Source: Methylobacterium dankookense
Lineage (GTDB): Bacteria; Pseudomonadota; Alphaproteobacteria; Rhizobiales; Beijerinckiaceae
Assembly (NCBI RefSeq): GCF_902141855.1
Contig: NZ_CABFVH010000005.1
Span: forward strand, 124,001 to 188,000
DNA: 64,000 bases
Direction of reading: 5' to 3'
Below, in pieces: positions 63,646 through 64,000 of this stretch. Under the pieces are notes generated by a model, which searched no databases, had not been told where the DNA came from, and saw nothing but the letters and a program-made list of their open reading frames with translations. The position numbers and the translations under genes are program-made. Within the stretch, counting starts at the first letter, position 1, and the number at the start of each line of letters is the position of its first letter.

Positions 63646-64000
63646 GCCGGCCCGGCGGCGGCGAGCGCCGCGCGCAGGTTTCCGCCGCTGCCCGCCAGCA
63701 GCCGGTCGGCCTCCGCGCGGGGCAGGCCGAGGGCGAGGAGCACCGCGCGCGGGATGTCGCCCTCCGCGGCGGCGAGGGCCTCGGCCGCCGCCTCGGCCTC
63801 GCAGCCGGCGATCTGCGCCACCATCGTGACGCCGCGGCGGCGCAGCTTGGTGTTGGTGGCGCGCATCGCGACCATGCGGCCGCGATAGACCCGCCCCAGC
63901 CGGATCATGATCAGCGTCGAGAGCAGGTTGAGCACGATCTTCTGCGCGGTTCCCGCCTTCAGCCGGGTCGAGCCGGCCACCGCCTCGGGCCCGGTCGCCA
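63642..64000 (-). CDS. murQ: N-acetylmuramic acid 6-phosphate etherase (5' end outside window)
   Basis: The C-terminal 118 or so residues of a MurQ protein, open through the right edge. TGPEAVAGSTRLKAGTAQK and LIMIRLGRVYRGRMVAMRATNTKL are diagnostic. MurQ splits the lactyl ether of MurNAc-6-P to give GlcNAc-6-P, the substrate of NagA. Its stop overlaps the SIS gene by four bases, so murQ-SIS-nagA is one operon for cell-wall sugar recycling. Confidence 0.93.
   Translation of the reverse strand, partial: ATGPEAVAGSTRLKAGTAQKIVLNLLSTLIMIRLGRVYRGRMVAMRATNTKLRRRGVTMVAQIAGCEAEAAAEALAAAEGDIPRAVLLALGLPRAEADRLLAGSGGNLRAALAAAGPA

Overview
This window looks like a chromosomal segment from a very GC-rich (roughly 70% by eye) alphaproteobacterium of the Methylobacterium/Methylorubrum type (order Hyphomicrobiales). 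That placement is inference. It rests on the gene content (oxalate/formate antiporter, bacteriophytochrome, the DUF1800/DUF1501 pair, a CheY-CheZ pair, lptM-lysA and dapB-gpmA neighbourhoods), on GTG/TTG starts and terminally overlapping genes, and on several families of dispersed palindromic repeats between genes. I saw no rRNA, no tRNA, no insertion sequence, no prophage and no CRISPR array. Most genes are housekeeping or ordinary accessory genes.

Layout. 1-4.9 kb: end of a protein with a BLIP-like C-terminal domain, a DNA-repair-linked radical SAM protein, OsmC, RecX and a membrane-anchored TAXI-type binding protein. 5-8 kb: an iron-chelate/corrinoid ABC importer (ATPase, permease, binding protein), with a suspected frameshift at the signal peptide. 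8-14.8 kb: Nudix hydrolase, lptM-lysA, the DUF1800-DUF1501 exported pair, a threonine aldolase gene broken by one amber codon, and rpsU with its terminator. 15-18 kb: a chemoreceptor and two tandem paralogous coiled-coil proteins of unknown role. 18.1-22.6 kb: a light-sensing phosphorelay operon (bacteriophytochrome, Rcp1-like receiver, REC-HK-REC hybrid kinase). 22.6-29.4 kb: small membrane protein, Tex, TspO, a Cys/Met-metabolism PLP enzyme and a ferric-iron type ABC permease. 29.5-34.2 kb: dapB-gpmA-alkB and two DUF membrane proteins. 34.4-41.8 kb: oxalate/formate antiporter, Tat-exported GFO/IDH oxidoreductase, PAP2 phosphatase, LigT-like protein, AlgX/AlgJ-like protein and glutathionyl-hydroquinone reductase. 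41.9-46.4 kb: thioredoxin-TPR protein, Lon-N protein and Trm112 protein, then a divergent tautomerase/LysR pair and small proteins. 46.4-54 kb: priA carrying an in-frame repeat-like insert, MFS transporter, FbpC-FbpA, DUF2093 and ribF. 54.2-64 kb: cheY-cheZ, creatininase-family hydrolase, YgiQ radical SAM, a metzincin-like protein, patatin, and a murQ-SIS-nagA amino-sugar recycling operon running off the right edge.

The most unusual items are the amber-interrupted threonine aldolase, the repeat-derived in-frame insert in priA, the two-hairpin repeat family (four copies, one supplying the ribF stop codon), the ferric iron transporter whose parts lie about 20 kb apart, the phytochrome phosphorelay, and the tandem coiled-coil pair. 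I did not find a clearly new multi-gene defence or mobile system.
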